The notes beneath the pieces were generated by a model. That model worked only from the letters and a program-made list of their open reading frames with translations, was not told the origin of the DNA and did not search any database. 64,000 nt of DNA from Oryzias latipes (lineage: Eukaryota; Chordata; Actinopteri; Beloniformes; Adrianichthyidae), in assembly GCF_002234675.1 (NCBI RefSeq), contig NC_019867.2, positions 21,236,184 through 21,300,183 of the forward strand, written 5' to 3'. Each line of letters opens with the position of its first letter. The first letter of the stretch is position 1. Position numbers and translations under genes: made by a program. This document shows positions 49,622 to 60,366 of this stretch, piece by piece.

Positions 49622-50447
49622 TAAGCCGCGATTACATATGCAAAATATCTTGATCGGATCAATGGTCGGATTAGAATTCAACCGTGTACATGGGCACAGA
49701 AAAATGTTTTCAAAATATAACAAACGTTCACATGGGGTCACACTTTCGGTCGGAACAAATCATTCGCGCATGCGCAGTAGTGTTTGAAATACAGGAAAAG
49801 GAAATGAGTTCTGCCGAGCGGCTATATACATAGAAATGTCAGCTCGGTAATATACAAGATGATCTTCTAAACGTGCTTTTCTTAATGTTATGGTTATTAT
49901 GAAGCACCTGTTCGCTCATTATTTTATTTTTAATCCATGTGGTCAGTGCTTTCTCTGTTGAAGAACGGAGCCGGAAAGAAGCCAGGGTTAGCAGTATGCT
50001 AACACGGACTACAATATTAGCTTTGGATGGACATAAAATCCATGCGGGAAATTCTGCAATCTGCATCTTGGCTGCACGTAAATGTGTGGGAATAACATCA
50101 GCCTTTATTTTTTCGGGACATGACTGGAAACACAAATCTACGTGATTGTTTGAACGGTTTCTAAGGACTGAGCGACATTTCTGCTTGAAAAGCTCACACA
50201 CTCTCTGCCCCAAACAAAGCCTCTGTGTGTGCTGGCGGTCCGAACTCTGCTAGGACACACATTTTTAGACCCGGTTCTCCTGAGTTCCGTAGCTCGTTCA
50301 CCTAGAGCTGCGCGACGGATCGCAATCCTAAGTCTCCCACACATAGTGCACACGTAACAAAGCATCCCCCCTTCCCCTCAAACACAAAGCTGTAAGTCCG
50401 CGCTCCACTGGTACACTTGACTAATTCAGTGCAGGAGCGGACTACTT
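49622..50447. mobile_element. Right-truncated copy of the 61001-62014 repeat family
   Basis: TAAGCCGCGATTACATATGC, AATTCAACCGTGTACATGGG, CACACTTTCGGTCGGAACAA and the core GATGATCTTCTAAACGTGCT match the complete copy at 61001-62014 in order, up to ACAAAGCATCC...CAAACACAAAG near 50390. Sequence of another repeat begins at about 50448, where homology ends. The open frames here are not genes. Confidence 0.75.
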
Positions 50448-51508
50448 CTTTGAATTCAATTCAATTTTATTTGTATAGCCCAAATTCCCAACAACAGTCG
50501 TCTAGATGGGCTTCATATCGGTAATTGAAAAAGTGAAACATAAAATCAAAAGGATCATGAATACATAGAGTTCAATAGGAAAATACTAAAAGGAATGAAC
50601 AAACTGACTAAGCTATACTGGAATCCCTGCCCTTAGACCCCCCTTCGCGGTAAGGAAAAACTCCTAAACAAAACAGATTCCGGAAAAAACGAAGGAACCT
50701 CAGGGGTGCCCACATGATGGAGGGATCCTCCCCCAGGACGGACAGGCGATTTACCAGAACTCTTAGAGAAGAATTAACTTATCTAACTCTACAACTACAT
50801 ATTTAAAGTCCAGCAGACAAGCTTCATCCAGCCAGAGTTGGGGGGACAGTCAGGGGCCAGAGATGAGCCAGAGGCAGGATCCACAGCCAGGTGTAGAAGC
50901 AGTAGTAGAGGCGAGCCAGAGACGAGGTACACGGTCAGGAACAGGAGCACGGATGAGCCAACTGGAATCTGGAAGCACTCCCACTCCCCATGAGGGGAGA
51001 GGGAAAAAGGGACAGTACATGAATCGCACTGCACAAAACAGAGGCATGGAGAACTAAATGATGAATAATGATCAAGAATAGAGAGAGGAAGGGTAGAAGT
51101 AGATGAAAAAATTAGGGCTGCAGCTATCGATTCTTTTTGCAATCGATTAATTTAGCACTTAATCGATCGATTAATCGAGTAATCAGATAAAACGATTTGT
51201 GTGTGTTTTTGAACAACCAAAACAAATAATGCATAACAAAAATGATGTGGCTGTAAAATGAACAAGCATTTGATTTTAAAGATCCGCTCTGATGCAAATG
51301 TTACTTTTGGTGTTTTTAAGTTGGTCTTGAGAAATGTCGCTGAGCTAGAACATTTTGTATGGGGGGGGACAGAAGACTTTGAAAGGGTGACACAACACCA
51401 AAATGGAAGGCCATTAAAAATAAAAGAATCAGAAAAACATATTTGATCATTATCATTGTTTATTTTTCGTGTAAAAATAATGCTTTTGTTATTTTTGCAA
51501 TGCTTAAA

Positions 51509-51673
51509 GAAGCCTCGCGGTCCGCCGAAAGGCGAGCTACCGCCTGTCCCAGCCCCTGCCTCTCGGCGCCCCCCCAATGCTCTTAGCTGAGTGTCCCGCG
51601 GGGTCCGAAGCGTTTACTTTGAAAAAATTAAAGTGTTCACAGCAGGCCCGGTCGCCTGAATACCGCAGCTAGG
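51509..51673 (+). pseudogene. Fragment of the 18S ribosomal RNA gene
   Basis: Contains GCCTCGCGGTCCGCCGAAAG, CTGTCCCAGCCCCTGCCTC, GCTCTTAGCTGAGTGTCCCG, GGTCCGAAGCGTTTACTTTG and CCTGAATACCGCAGCTAGG in the order and spacing of the central part of vertebrate 18S rRNA, with a few substitutions (for example AAAGTGTTCACAGCAGG). Only about 165 of roughly 1850 bases are present, so it cannot be a working rRNA gene. It lies well inside the hAT borders. Confidence 0.85.
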
Positions 51674-51805
51674 GGCTCTCGCCGCCCGCCGAGGCGGCCT
51701 GCGCTGGTCGCGGCAGAGGGGGCGCGGAGCGGCTGACACCGCCCCTCGCTCGCTGCCGGTGGCACGCGCGGGTCCCGCGCCTAAGGCCTCGGGGTTCCAG
51801 CGGTC
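51674..51805. other. GC-rich block of unknown origin next to the 18S fragment
   Basis: Directly follows the 18S match, which breaks after CGCAGCTAGG. It is strongly GC-rich (GCCGCCCGCCGAGGCGGCC, GCACGCGCGGGTCCCGCG). It may be spacer or another rDNA piece joined in the same event, but I cannot place it. The minus open frame 51614-51868 is a translation of this and the 18S piece. Confidence 0.5.
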
Positions 51806-51822
51806 GCGCAGATGTCTTCTGT

Positions 51823-51960
51823 TCAGATGCTGTTGTGGTATGCCAGCTCTATTTTGCAGTAGAGACACTGCACCTTGTTCTCTTCTTTATTAAGTGTGTA
51901 ATGATCCCACACTTTAGACAATTTCTGCAGTTTATTTATAGATCTATTCTCCGCCATCGC
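51823..51960 (-). pseudogene. BED zinc-finger fragment of a hAT transposase
   Basis: Minus strand MAENRSINKLQKLSKVWDHY, then VQCLYCKIELAYHNS: the VWDHY start and CLYC cysteine pair of a BED finger. The His part of the finger and everything downstream are lost; the frame runs into the GC-rich block. Confidence 0.7.
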
Positions 51961-52470
51961 GCCAACTAAATTCAAAAGGTCCATGTGAATAAACGGTCCG
52001 TGTGACACAATCAAATCCCTGCGTTGCGCGTATAGTGCGCGTCATAGGAATTTAACGAGGCTTCGAGGCAGAGTTTTTGCCTCGAGGAATTTTTGTAATC
52101 GAGTAACTCGAGTAACTCGAGGAATCGTTTCAGCCCTAGAAAAAATAGGGCAGGACCCCAGTGCACCATAGCTACCCAAGCTTCAACTTCTAGCAGACTA
52201 CTAAAGACAAATTGTTATTGTTATTAATTTTAATTGAACAAATTAACATTAAGTTAAATAATCTCTGAATACTAACTAGTCTGGCAATAAGCCTTTCCAA
52301 AGAGGAATGTTTTCAGTCTAACTTTGAATGTACAAACTGTGTCGGTCTCTCTTACATGAGCTGGGAGCTTATTCCATAAAACAGGGACTTGGTGGCTAAA
52401 CGCTCTACCTCCAACCGTACTTTTATTAACTCTAGGAACCACAAGCAGTCCTGCATTTTGTGAGCGAAGT

Positions 52471-53029
52471 GTTCTTTGCTATTTTGTTCATTTTTTTTTT
52501 TTGTTAAAGTCACTTCCCTCAGTTAATACTGGATCATTGCGGATGAGTCATTAGTTGGGAAATAAAATAAAAATAAAGTAATAAAGTAAAATAACTAATA
52601 CTATTTATATAATAATTATTATAACGAAAAATTAACACACACACACACACCCCGACGATATCGTCCATCCCGATGGTTTACTGCAAACATCAACTACAAC
52701 TACAGCCAAAGACGGCAAGCTACAAACGTCAACTGCCAATTTAAGGGACATCGCCCAACTCTACTACAAAGCACCGCAATCCGCGTTTTTAAATGGTACT
52801 GGCAGGAACATGGAAACGAGTTTCGGTTCGGTATCCTTCCTAAGTAAAAACTAAGTAGTGCATGTCTCATAAAAACAAAAAAGCTGTTTCTCGCTGAGAT
52901 CTTGTAGTTGTTTTGCGTGGTGTAGAGCTGTTCAAAGAGGCTCAGTGGGCAATGCTGCCAACTAGCGGGGTTTAAGTGGAAACAAGAGTCAGACGCTGAA
53001 GGACGCTCATGTTTGTTTGTTTGTTTGTT
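52471..53029. other. Mixed low-complexity sequence and repeat pieces
   Basis: A T-rich run, AT-rich sequence, a short CA repeat (about 52627-52648) and GACGATATCGTCCATCCCGATGG at about 52653. A 28-bp piece at 52700-52727 is identical in reverse complement to part of the Gypsy element at 45935-45962. No gene seen. Confidence 0.5.
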
Positions 53030-53170
53030 TTCCCTTTCGGCTTTTCCCATCAGGGGTCGCCACAGCGAACGAGTCGCATGGTAAACTTGGCAATGTTTTA
53101 CGCCGGATGCCCTTCCTGACGCAACCCTCTCAAAGCAACCGGGCTTGGGACCAGCACAGAAGTAGAGAAG
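53030..53170. repeat. Teleost dispersed repeat fragment
   Basis: TTCGGCTTTTCCCATCAGGG, GTCGCCACAGCGAACGAG and ACGCCGGATGCCCTTCCTGA are words of a very abundant fish repeat. No coding frame. Confidence 0.6.
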
Positions 53171-53330
53171 GGAACAGGCTCATAAATAATTAAATAAATA
53201 TAGTTTTGACCAATTTTGAATCGATACAGGTATCGCCAAATGAAATATCGCGAGTAGTATTGACACATTACCCAAACTGTGTCGACACTGAATTGACACT
53301 GTTTTGCTCCCTCTCTAGTGATCCCTGCAG

Positions 53331-54099
53331 TGGGAATGGGCGATACTGGGAATTTGGCTATTGATCCGATACCAGGTAAAAACAGGGCTAGTATCACCGA
53401 CAGATACAGATACTTTTTTCTTAAACTTTTTGAATATAGAATACTTTTGGAAATACACACATTTTTGTTAATTAATTGTATTATAAAACACAGGACATAG
53501 ACTTTCCTCAAATAAAAATGTTTAAGGAATTTCAAAAATCTGAACTGAACATGCATCAAACATAGAATGTGTATACAGTATTAATAATAGCATACTACAA
53601 TAATAATAATAATAAAGCAGTAACTTGTGCAAAATAAAATAAAGAAACACAATGTAACAAAAAACAGCACCATAAACATATATCTTTAAAATAAAGGACA
53701 CAATAAAATAAGAGTCACTAGTTTAAAAAACGGTTAAAAAAATGTTTAAAGAAAAACCGTGAGTTAAGTTAAAGACCCATTGAATGGGTTTTCTTCATTT
53801 GATTAACCTATTTGTTGTGTTAGTCAAACCTTGCCTAAACAAAAATTCTTTGCAGTTGCGTGCAAATATGTGGCTCTTAAATGACTCTCTCTGCTGTCCG
53901 ATGAAGAAGGGGATCACAGGGTGTGATCAGCAGTGGAGGGGGGTGCTGTTTACATGAACCCTCCCATGAACTCTGTGAGCAAATTCAAGCTTGTTACTGT
54001 ACGTATAAATAAAAAACTGTGACGAAAGTATCAATCTCATCACGCTAGTATCAATACTTCACCTTGGTATCGGTACTCAGATCGATCCACCCATCTCTA
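53331..54099. mobile_element. hAT-like MITE, 769 bp, with 8-bp target duplication
   Basis: Starts TGGGAATGGGCGATACTGGG and ends GATCGATCCACCCATCTCTA. CCCTGCAG flanks it at 53323-53330 and 54100-54107. Subterminal sequences at both ends contain GATACC/GGTATC words. No coding region. It ends about 350 bp before the asphd2 exon that carries the start codon. Confidence 0.8.
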
Positions 54100-54446
54100 C
54101 CCTGCAGTAATTGTGAAGTCATTGCATGTAAATAAAATAGGAATTAATTAATAAAAGCTGTTAAAGCCTCACTTCAATAAAAATTGTGTTTTTTTTAACA
54201 TGTTCTTGCAGCATTTTTCTCATTACAGATGACATATATAAAGAAATAAAAACAATAAAAAATGTGTTTTTGAGTATTCAAAAAGTGGTGAATCAGAAGC
54301 AGACAAAAATGCCAATTGAAAAAAATAGCTCTCTTAGCAGGAGAGCTTAGAACACCAGATGATGATTTTCCATCACATTTCAGAGATGCACGTTGACTTT
54401 ATATACAACATCTCACTTTGTTGTGCCTCTTTCTCTTTTTTTCCAG

Positions 54447-54760
54447 GAAAAAGATAACCCCAAAGTGCGGTGCCTGTTTGCAGAACAAGGAAAGGAGCAG
54501 CATAAACACTGCACAGCCAGACATCATGCAAGGAGAAACCTTCCCACGATGCACAGTGCTGAAATGTTAAGTCTGGAGAGCGAGAGGGTCAGATCAAACA
54601 AGCAGACTGTTTACGTCAGAGGCTATCATAAGAGCTGCCTGACAAAAGACTCAGCATCAGCCTGTGTTGAGGTTAAGGTCCCTTTCAATCACAACCCAGA
54701 CAAGACACGTTAACGGATCTGTCGTTTTTATCAGGTTCAGCAATCCTGAAAGAATTCGGC
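54447..54760 (+). other. asphd2: 5' untranslated part of the asphd2 first coding exon
   Basis: A pyrimidine-rich acceptor (CTCTTTTTTTCCAG) ends at 54446, so an upstream untranslated exon is expected. The leader contains an upstream ATG at 54549 that opens a 54-codon frame (MHSAEMLSLESERVRSNKQ) ending at 54713, 47 nt before the main ATG, plus another ATG at 54526 in a different frame. Confidence 0.55.
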
Positions 54761-57280
54761 ATGGAGTGGTCACTAGAGAGCATTAGAGAGATGGTTGCTG
54801 GAGGGATGCAGTCTGTGAGGGAATGTGAGATCTGTGCTCTTTCCATTGCCATGTGTGTTCTGCTGCTGTTTATGTGGTACTGCTACAGAGTGGGCCAAGA
54901 GCATGGCTCCAGCCCACTGCGTGGGAGGTATCTTGTGGGGCCTGGCCGGATTGGAGGGGTGGTGGGGGGTTTCATGAGCTCAGACTGCCGTAACAGGGAA
55001 AAAGGAAAGCGTGGATCAATGCTGGAGGAGCAGAATGGCTTTGCTTTTTGCCAGTCATCAGAGTGCTTTCGCTGTACCAGTGCCGGCGAGAGTCTGAACC
55101 AGAGGCTCTACCACAGTCTGCAGGAGTATGCCAAGCGCTATACCTGGTCAGGTATGGGCAGGGTTCACAAAGGAGTCCGTGACCAAGGCAGATACCTTAA
55201 CAGCCGACCAACTATTCAGCGTCCCGAGGTCTTCTTCCTCCCCGATCTGCCGTCTGCTCCTTTCTTTTCCAGAGAAGTTCAAAGACATGATGTGGAGCTG
55301 TTGGAACAGAGCTTCCCGGCCCTTCTCGCTGAGTTTGAAAGCATCTACCACCAGCCTCCAGCTCGCGGTGGCTCCTCCCTCCCACCAGGGTGGAAAGCTA
55401 ATAACACCCCTCGTGGGCAGTGGTGGACCTACTACCTGGTCAACCAAGGTACCCCTTTGGTCCTGAATGTCAGGAGATGTCCGCGGGCATGGCGGGTGCT
55501 GGGGCAGCTGCGCACCTTCATTGCCAACAACGTATTTGGAAACGCCTGCTTCTCCGTACTGACGCCTGGAGCTCTTATTACGGAGCACTATGGTCCCACA
55601 AATGTCAGGTTGCGCTGCCACCTGGGTAAGAGAATTAAATGAACCACAAATGAAGATGCTCAGTGAATTTAACCAAAACAACAGAAGGATTTCTAGAGTA
55701 ATGCCTGAAATGCACCTTATGCTAACATGTGTTATTGCTTGAACTGCACCTGAGCTTTAGATATATTTCCATCTGTACTGAATTCACTGATAAAAGTTAG
55801 GATGTATCCAGACTGGAAAAATCGTTGTTCTGGACCCAGTCGACTTAATTTGCGTTTGGTCTGTATTCAGACTGCCATGAAGCGGACTTTCCTGTTTCAA
55901 ACTAAAGCTGGTAGATAAAACCACATGACTAAAGATCTCTTCACTCATTCGTCAGGAATTATGACGGCGGAACGTAGCAACTAGAGGCAGAAAATATGGA
56001 AGTCTTGCGCTTTGCAGATCTTGTCGGGATAGTTCATTCAAACTTTATATTTCGCTCACAAATTATAAACGTCTGTATCAACGCCAGGCTCCACACTTTT
56101 TACTTGCTTTTTTGGTGCGGTGGAGGCATGCTTTAGGGTGGTTACTGGCAAGAACACGTCTAAGAACATTCACTGATAAGTATTTATGACTTAGATTAAA
56201 ACATGTGAGAAAAAACAGTGAGAAGCAACGTGAGCAATTGGTATCAAGTTAAAAGTTTTAATGAGCCTGCATTCATCCCACTACATTTCAAGGAGTTGCT
56301 GTGTCTCATTGTCGTGGTGTAATGGCATTGTTTTAAGAGAATTCTGTTAAGGAACTACGAGGTAGTATTTAGGATGACATCACAGCAGCATTGGGCGTGC
56401 CACGAATCGAGACACAGAAAAGCGTGCAAGACTCGTTTTCAGCTGTATTAAAACAAAACGTTCCAAAAAGTAAGGAGTTGGACCCTAACGATTGATAACA
56501 TGACAATCGTTGCCTTATATTTGTCCGCGGCTCATTAGTTGCTGCATTCTTACCCTGTTTATATCCCATGACAACTAGTTACGGTGGCCGTTTGGTTCAG
56601 TTGTTCCACTCCAGGAACGGATTGTATTCAGACCGAGGAATCTCAGAGCAAACCGAAGCTTAGTCTAATTGGAAACAAACCAAGACCACCTCGAAAGATG
56701 GGTCAGAGAGCAGTTATAGATCCCTGACCAGGGTCCACTTGGGTGTATTCATTCCAGATGTTATGAACCACAGCCACAATTTAATCAACTTGCTAGTTAT
56801 GCAGGTCATTTGAGATGCATGTGTCTTGACCTGGAATGACCTAAAGATTGTTTTGAATCTTTTTCTGCTAGGTCTCAGAGTACCACCATCCTGCGAGCTT
56901 GTAGTCGGCGGAGAGCCACAGTGCTGGTCTGAGGGCAGCTGTCTGCTTTTTGACGACTCGTTTCTCCACAGAGCCTTTCATGAGGGTAAGATAGGATTAA
57001 CATGTTATGGGGTTTGTTTCTGTTTTCTAAATGGAGTAGAATTGATTTGAAGCAGTGCAATAATATCCAGTGATATTGAAAATCAATCAGCAAAAGTCAG
57101 AATGTCATCCTATTTGAGTGATTAATGTTTCTGCTTTTTGTGGATGCAGGTAACCTGGAGGACGGCCCCAGAGTGGTCTTCATGGTGGATCTGTGGCATC
57201 CCAATGTAGCTGCTGCTGAGAGACAAGCCTTAGACTATATTTTCACTCCAGGCCATTTAGATGACAAAGAGGGAAAATGA
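54761..57280 (+). CDS. asphd2: Aspartate beta-hydroxylase domain-containing protein 2, complete
   Basis: Coding exons are 54761-55625, 56872-56985 and 57150-57280 (TGA 57278-57280), with matching phases: 369 residues, the usual length. [20 protein letters not shown] precedes one membrane anchor (about residues 27-45, [16 protein letters not shown]). Then come [11 protein letters not shown], the conserved [19 protein letters not shown], and the hydroxylase-like domain: [58 protein letters not shown] and [20 protein letters not shown]. By analogy with ASPH, His in EHYGPTN and His in SFLHRAF are the Fe(II) ligands, and the Arg residues in LRCHL and GPRVVF should bind 2-oxoglutarate. Activity of ASPHD2 itself is not established. 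A type II membrane protein is likely. The start is the first Met in good alignment with the family. Confidence 0.93.
55626..56871 (+). other. asphd2 intron 1 (coding)
   Basis: Runs from donor GTAAGA to acceptor TTTCTGCTAG. Near 56110-56150 it contains GGTGGAGGCATGCTTTAGGG, similar to a segment at 28130-28170 left of the Gypsy element. No exon seen. Confidence 0.6.
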
Positions 57281-57746
57281 GTGAAACAGGTGGCAATAAG
57301 GGAAGTGTGTAAGTCGGGGAGGAACTTTACTTAGTGGGTCCTGGTTGCGGAGTGTGAAACAGAAAGGGCTGGTACAGTGGGCGGGGCAGTTGTCCCACTG
57401 CGCTCATTGACCCATTTTGACGAGCTTCTACGTCCGTTCATGTGAAGCTGAAACTCTAAGCTCAGACCTGGATCGGATTCATTCTGCATTCTACAACCAA
57501 GACTTTCTTGTAGACCGGCTTTCACCTACACTGTGTACATATAGTCCAATTTAAACAATATTGAAGGGAAATAACTGAACATTGGGCCTCTTTTATCTAC
57601 TGCAGTTTCCCATGTGTTGCAGTGTAAAACAAGTAAGGGTTAATGGCCAAGGACGCCATGGAAGCCTGAATCATCCGACGCAAGGCGGAGGATGGTTAAT
57701 TCTGATAATGCACACTCCGAATTTTACCATGGTAACTTACAAAAGA

Positions 57747-57752
57747 AATAAA
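57747..57752 (+). terminator. asphd2: Polyadenylation signal of asphd2
   Basis: AATAAA 467 nt after the stop; a second AATAAA is at 57883-57888. Confidence 0.5.
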
Positions 57753-57899
57753 TATTTAATTATTTTTTAGTACTATTCTTGGTATTTTTTCGGTTTGGAT
57801 CGCTTTTTCACAAAAAGCAGACTATTTGTTACGTTGTGCGCCGCATTGTCACGTTTACATGACTAATCACCACGATAGGTTAAATAAAGCATCCGTTCA

Positions 57900-59237
57900 G
57901 GGAGAAAGTTCTTCTCTTGCCGCTTGTTTTTGTCCAGATAAAAAATCAAAAGTTTCTTTAAAAGAAGCCAGTTATGTAGAACATTTGAGCCATGCGACCA
58001 GAACTTCTTTTTAGGCGTTTTTTCACTGTGCATTATCACTTTTTAATGTTAACCCAGCAGCCAATCAGAGTCGAGAATTCACTCGCACCATGGTATGAGC
58101 CGTAATAATAAGGCACTTCTAAAATGCACAATCAAATTTCTTGGCAACAGGAATGTTGGGATATGCCCTGTCAGACTGTTACTATTATACATTCTGCTGA
58201 TCTACTCACAAACTCAAATAATTAACAAAAAGAATCTGGCAGGAAACGGTCCCATGTCAAGGAGGGATTTTCTGCAGCTCTTTGCTGTATTTTTTATTCC
58301 TAACAGACATTATCTCATTTTCTAACTGTACACTACCACTGGGTGTTTTTTCAATTTTTTCTGGCTTTTTGTGTAACCTCCTGGATGAAGCTCGGTGTCA
58401 ATCTGTGGTGCAAATTCTGGCTACCCGTACCTGTATGGGTCTAGAGGTGTTTTCATGCAGGAGTTGCTGGGATCACAACTGCGTTATCTAAGAGAAATAC
58501 TCTTAGGCTCAATTGTGTGTGATATCAGTCAGGATAATGTGTTTATATGGAGTCACTGGCCACAGCCTTAGCTGCTGATTTTTAATAGTGACTTAAATAT
58601 ACAACCGTTCAATCACACGGGAGTAGTTCATTGCATTTGCTCATGTAGGCATGGTTAAGGCGACCTGTACCAGTCCAGACAAGTTTTGTTGTGTAGAAGA
58701 GTAATTTTAAGTCAATGTGAAACTATAGATTTACTGAGATTTTCTCGTTATGCTGGAGATTATACAAAATGTTTAGCTTTTTTAATTAACCTTTAGTTTT
58801 CTGGGGGCAAATCACTGGTATGAAGAATGTTTCTGACCAAATTCCACAGCAGAAGTCCACTGCTGTTGCCAGGTCTGTAAGATCAAGAGACAGACTAGAA
58901 TTCACATCAATTTGCCAGAAAAAGACAAGACTGAAAAAAATATGGTCTGATTTATATCTGTTCTGTGACAAATAGAGAATAGAGCAGAAATGCGACATGA
59001 TCGATATGAAAGTACCCTGTTGTACACAACAAAACTTTTTTTTTTTGCTTTGAACTTCAGAAGATTATCCATGTCGACATAATTAAAAGCACTGAGTTGC
59101 ATCCATGGGACAAGCTAATTATTTTCCTCAATATTTGAGGTATAACAAAAATCATAACTGTGTAAAAAATTTCAAAGTTCCAGTTTAGTCTGACTGGAAT
59201 TACTCTTTGGCTGCTTTAGATGACCTTCCTGTAGAAT
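57900..59237. other. Intergenic, nothing recognised
   Basis: AT-rich sequence with short unsupported open frames only. Confidence 0.45.
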
Positions 59238-60366
59238 GTGTTTTTTTTCCTTCAACATTAAACTCAACCCTGTACGAGACAATCTTAGTACTCTTCCACC
59301 TTGTCTTCCTCTCCAACGCTGTTGGTTTCCACCCCCTTCTAATCCTTCTCCAGTTTTGCCATGTCCTCTCAGGCCTCAGAGAACTCCCCCACATACCAGT
59401 GCACCAAAGTCCTCATGGCGTACACTGAGTTCAAATATGTGGTCCAGGCAGGCCCAGGCCTCGGCAATGGTGATGATGTTGCTCAGCATGCAGATGGCTC
59501 TACAGTGGGGGGCTGGTATTTGATGTCCGCTTGAACCCTGTTGGACACTAGTCCACAAACTGGATTCTGCACCTGGCCTTGATGGTGGCAATGACAGAAT
59601 TGACGTCTTAAGGCACCGTGTCTCCACGGTACAGGAGACAGCAGGCCATGTACTTGCTGTGGCGAAGATCGCACTTTACCATCTAATTGGCTGGTTTGCA
59701 GTAGGCATTTGTGATATCTGGCACTGTTAGCTGCTAATAGGATGCTTTCCCTGCAGAGATCACAGGGGCAGAGGCGGCCAGAGGGAAGTGGATCCAAGGG
59801 GTAAGGAACTGTGTTGGTCTGGAACTCCCTCAGGTCTACGTTTAAGGTGCCATCAAATCACAGGAAGGCAGTAATGGAGGACAAAATTTGCCCAATCTGC
59901 CAGTTCAGGTTGGTGTAGTTAGGATGATCAATGACCAGGTTCCTGCACTAGATGTTGTAGATGGCCTCGGCCACCATGAAAGCACAGTCGGACTGCTCTA
60001 GGGTGGTGTGGGCGGTCAGAATGGAGTTGTAGGGTTCCACCACCGCGGTGGACATCTGAGGAGCCGGATACATGGCAGTGAACAGGAAGACCCCCCATCA
60101 GCAGAGAGGTGAAGCTTGTACTGCAAGCATAGTTGGTCGCATCTTCTTTCCCAGTGATCAGATGCTCCGGGTGGAAGAGCTGCCGGAAGGTTCCTGTATA
60201 GACCTTATCGATGGCCACCGGCTCCAGTCTTACTAAAGAAAATGTTAAAGGAGTCAAACCCTGTCCAGCTGGATGACGTGTTCCAATTAGTTGAGCTTAA
60301 ACCGTCCATTACCTATGTGGGCAGTGCACCAGCTTGGCCCACATGCATTGAAATACATTCACGCAT
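59238..60366 (-). pseudogene. Alpha-tubulin processed pseudogene
   Basis: On the minus strand an intronless, broken alpha-tubulin runs from ATG 60366 (MRECISMHVGQAG) to TAA 59285 (GAG TAC TAA, the usual Glu-Tyr end). Recognisable blocks: [40 protein letters not shown] region, ICMLSNIITIAEAWACLDHI and, out of frame, the GEFSEAREDMA end. About 1.08 kb remain of a 1.35-kb gene; deletions lie between FFS and RLEP and between the NNYA and SFTSLL blocks, with many frameshifts and stops. A short A-run follows 36 nt after the stop (minus strand, 59241-59248). No introns, internal deletions and A-run all fit an old retrocopy. Confidence 0.9.

Larger units (their letters stand above)
51113..52138 (-). 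mobile_element. hAT element with perfect 8-bp target duplication, carrying rDNA
   Basis: Begins TAGGGCTGCAGCTATCGATT and ends GGAATCGTTTCAGCCCTA. GAAAAAAT flanks it at 51105-51112 and 52139-52146. A BED-finger exon on the minus strand (51960-51823) supports the hAT assignment. Between the left end and this exon lie 165 bp of 18S rRNA sequence (51509-51673) and a GC-rich block (51674-51805), foreign to the AT-rich hAT sequence. The transposase catalytic region is absent. Confidence 0.9.
50448..52470. mobile_element. Teleost dispersed repeat (non-LTR-like), interrupted by hAT
   Basis: Begins AATTCAATTCAATTTTATTT and continues with GTATAGCCCAAATTCCC, GGTAAGGAAAAACTCC, and after the hAT element 51113-52138 with GGAATGTTTTCAGTC, GGGAGCTTATTCCATAAAAC and AACTCTAGGAACCACAAGC. 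These are words of an abundant teleost repeat whose family I cannot name with certainty. Open frames (50795-51142) are not genes. Confidence 0.65.

Noticed and set aside
51614..51868. Minus-strand Arg/Ala-rich 84-codon frame
   Set aside because: It is the antisense of the 18S fragment and the GC-rich block.
54393..54548. Start of asphd2 coding further upstream at 54393
   Set aside because: That ATG lies before the splice acceptor at 54446, and its frame stops at 54713 before the conserved protein begins.
55128..55681. Overlapping frames of 112 and 177 codons in asphd2
   Set aside because: Out-of-frame and antisense shadows of the asphd2 first coding exon.
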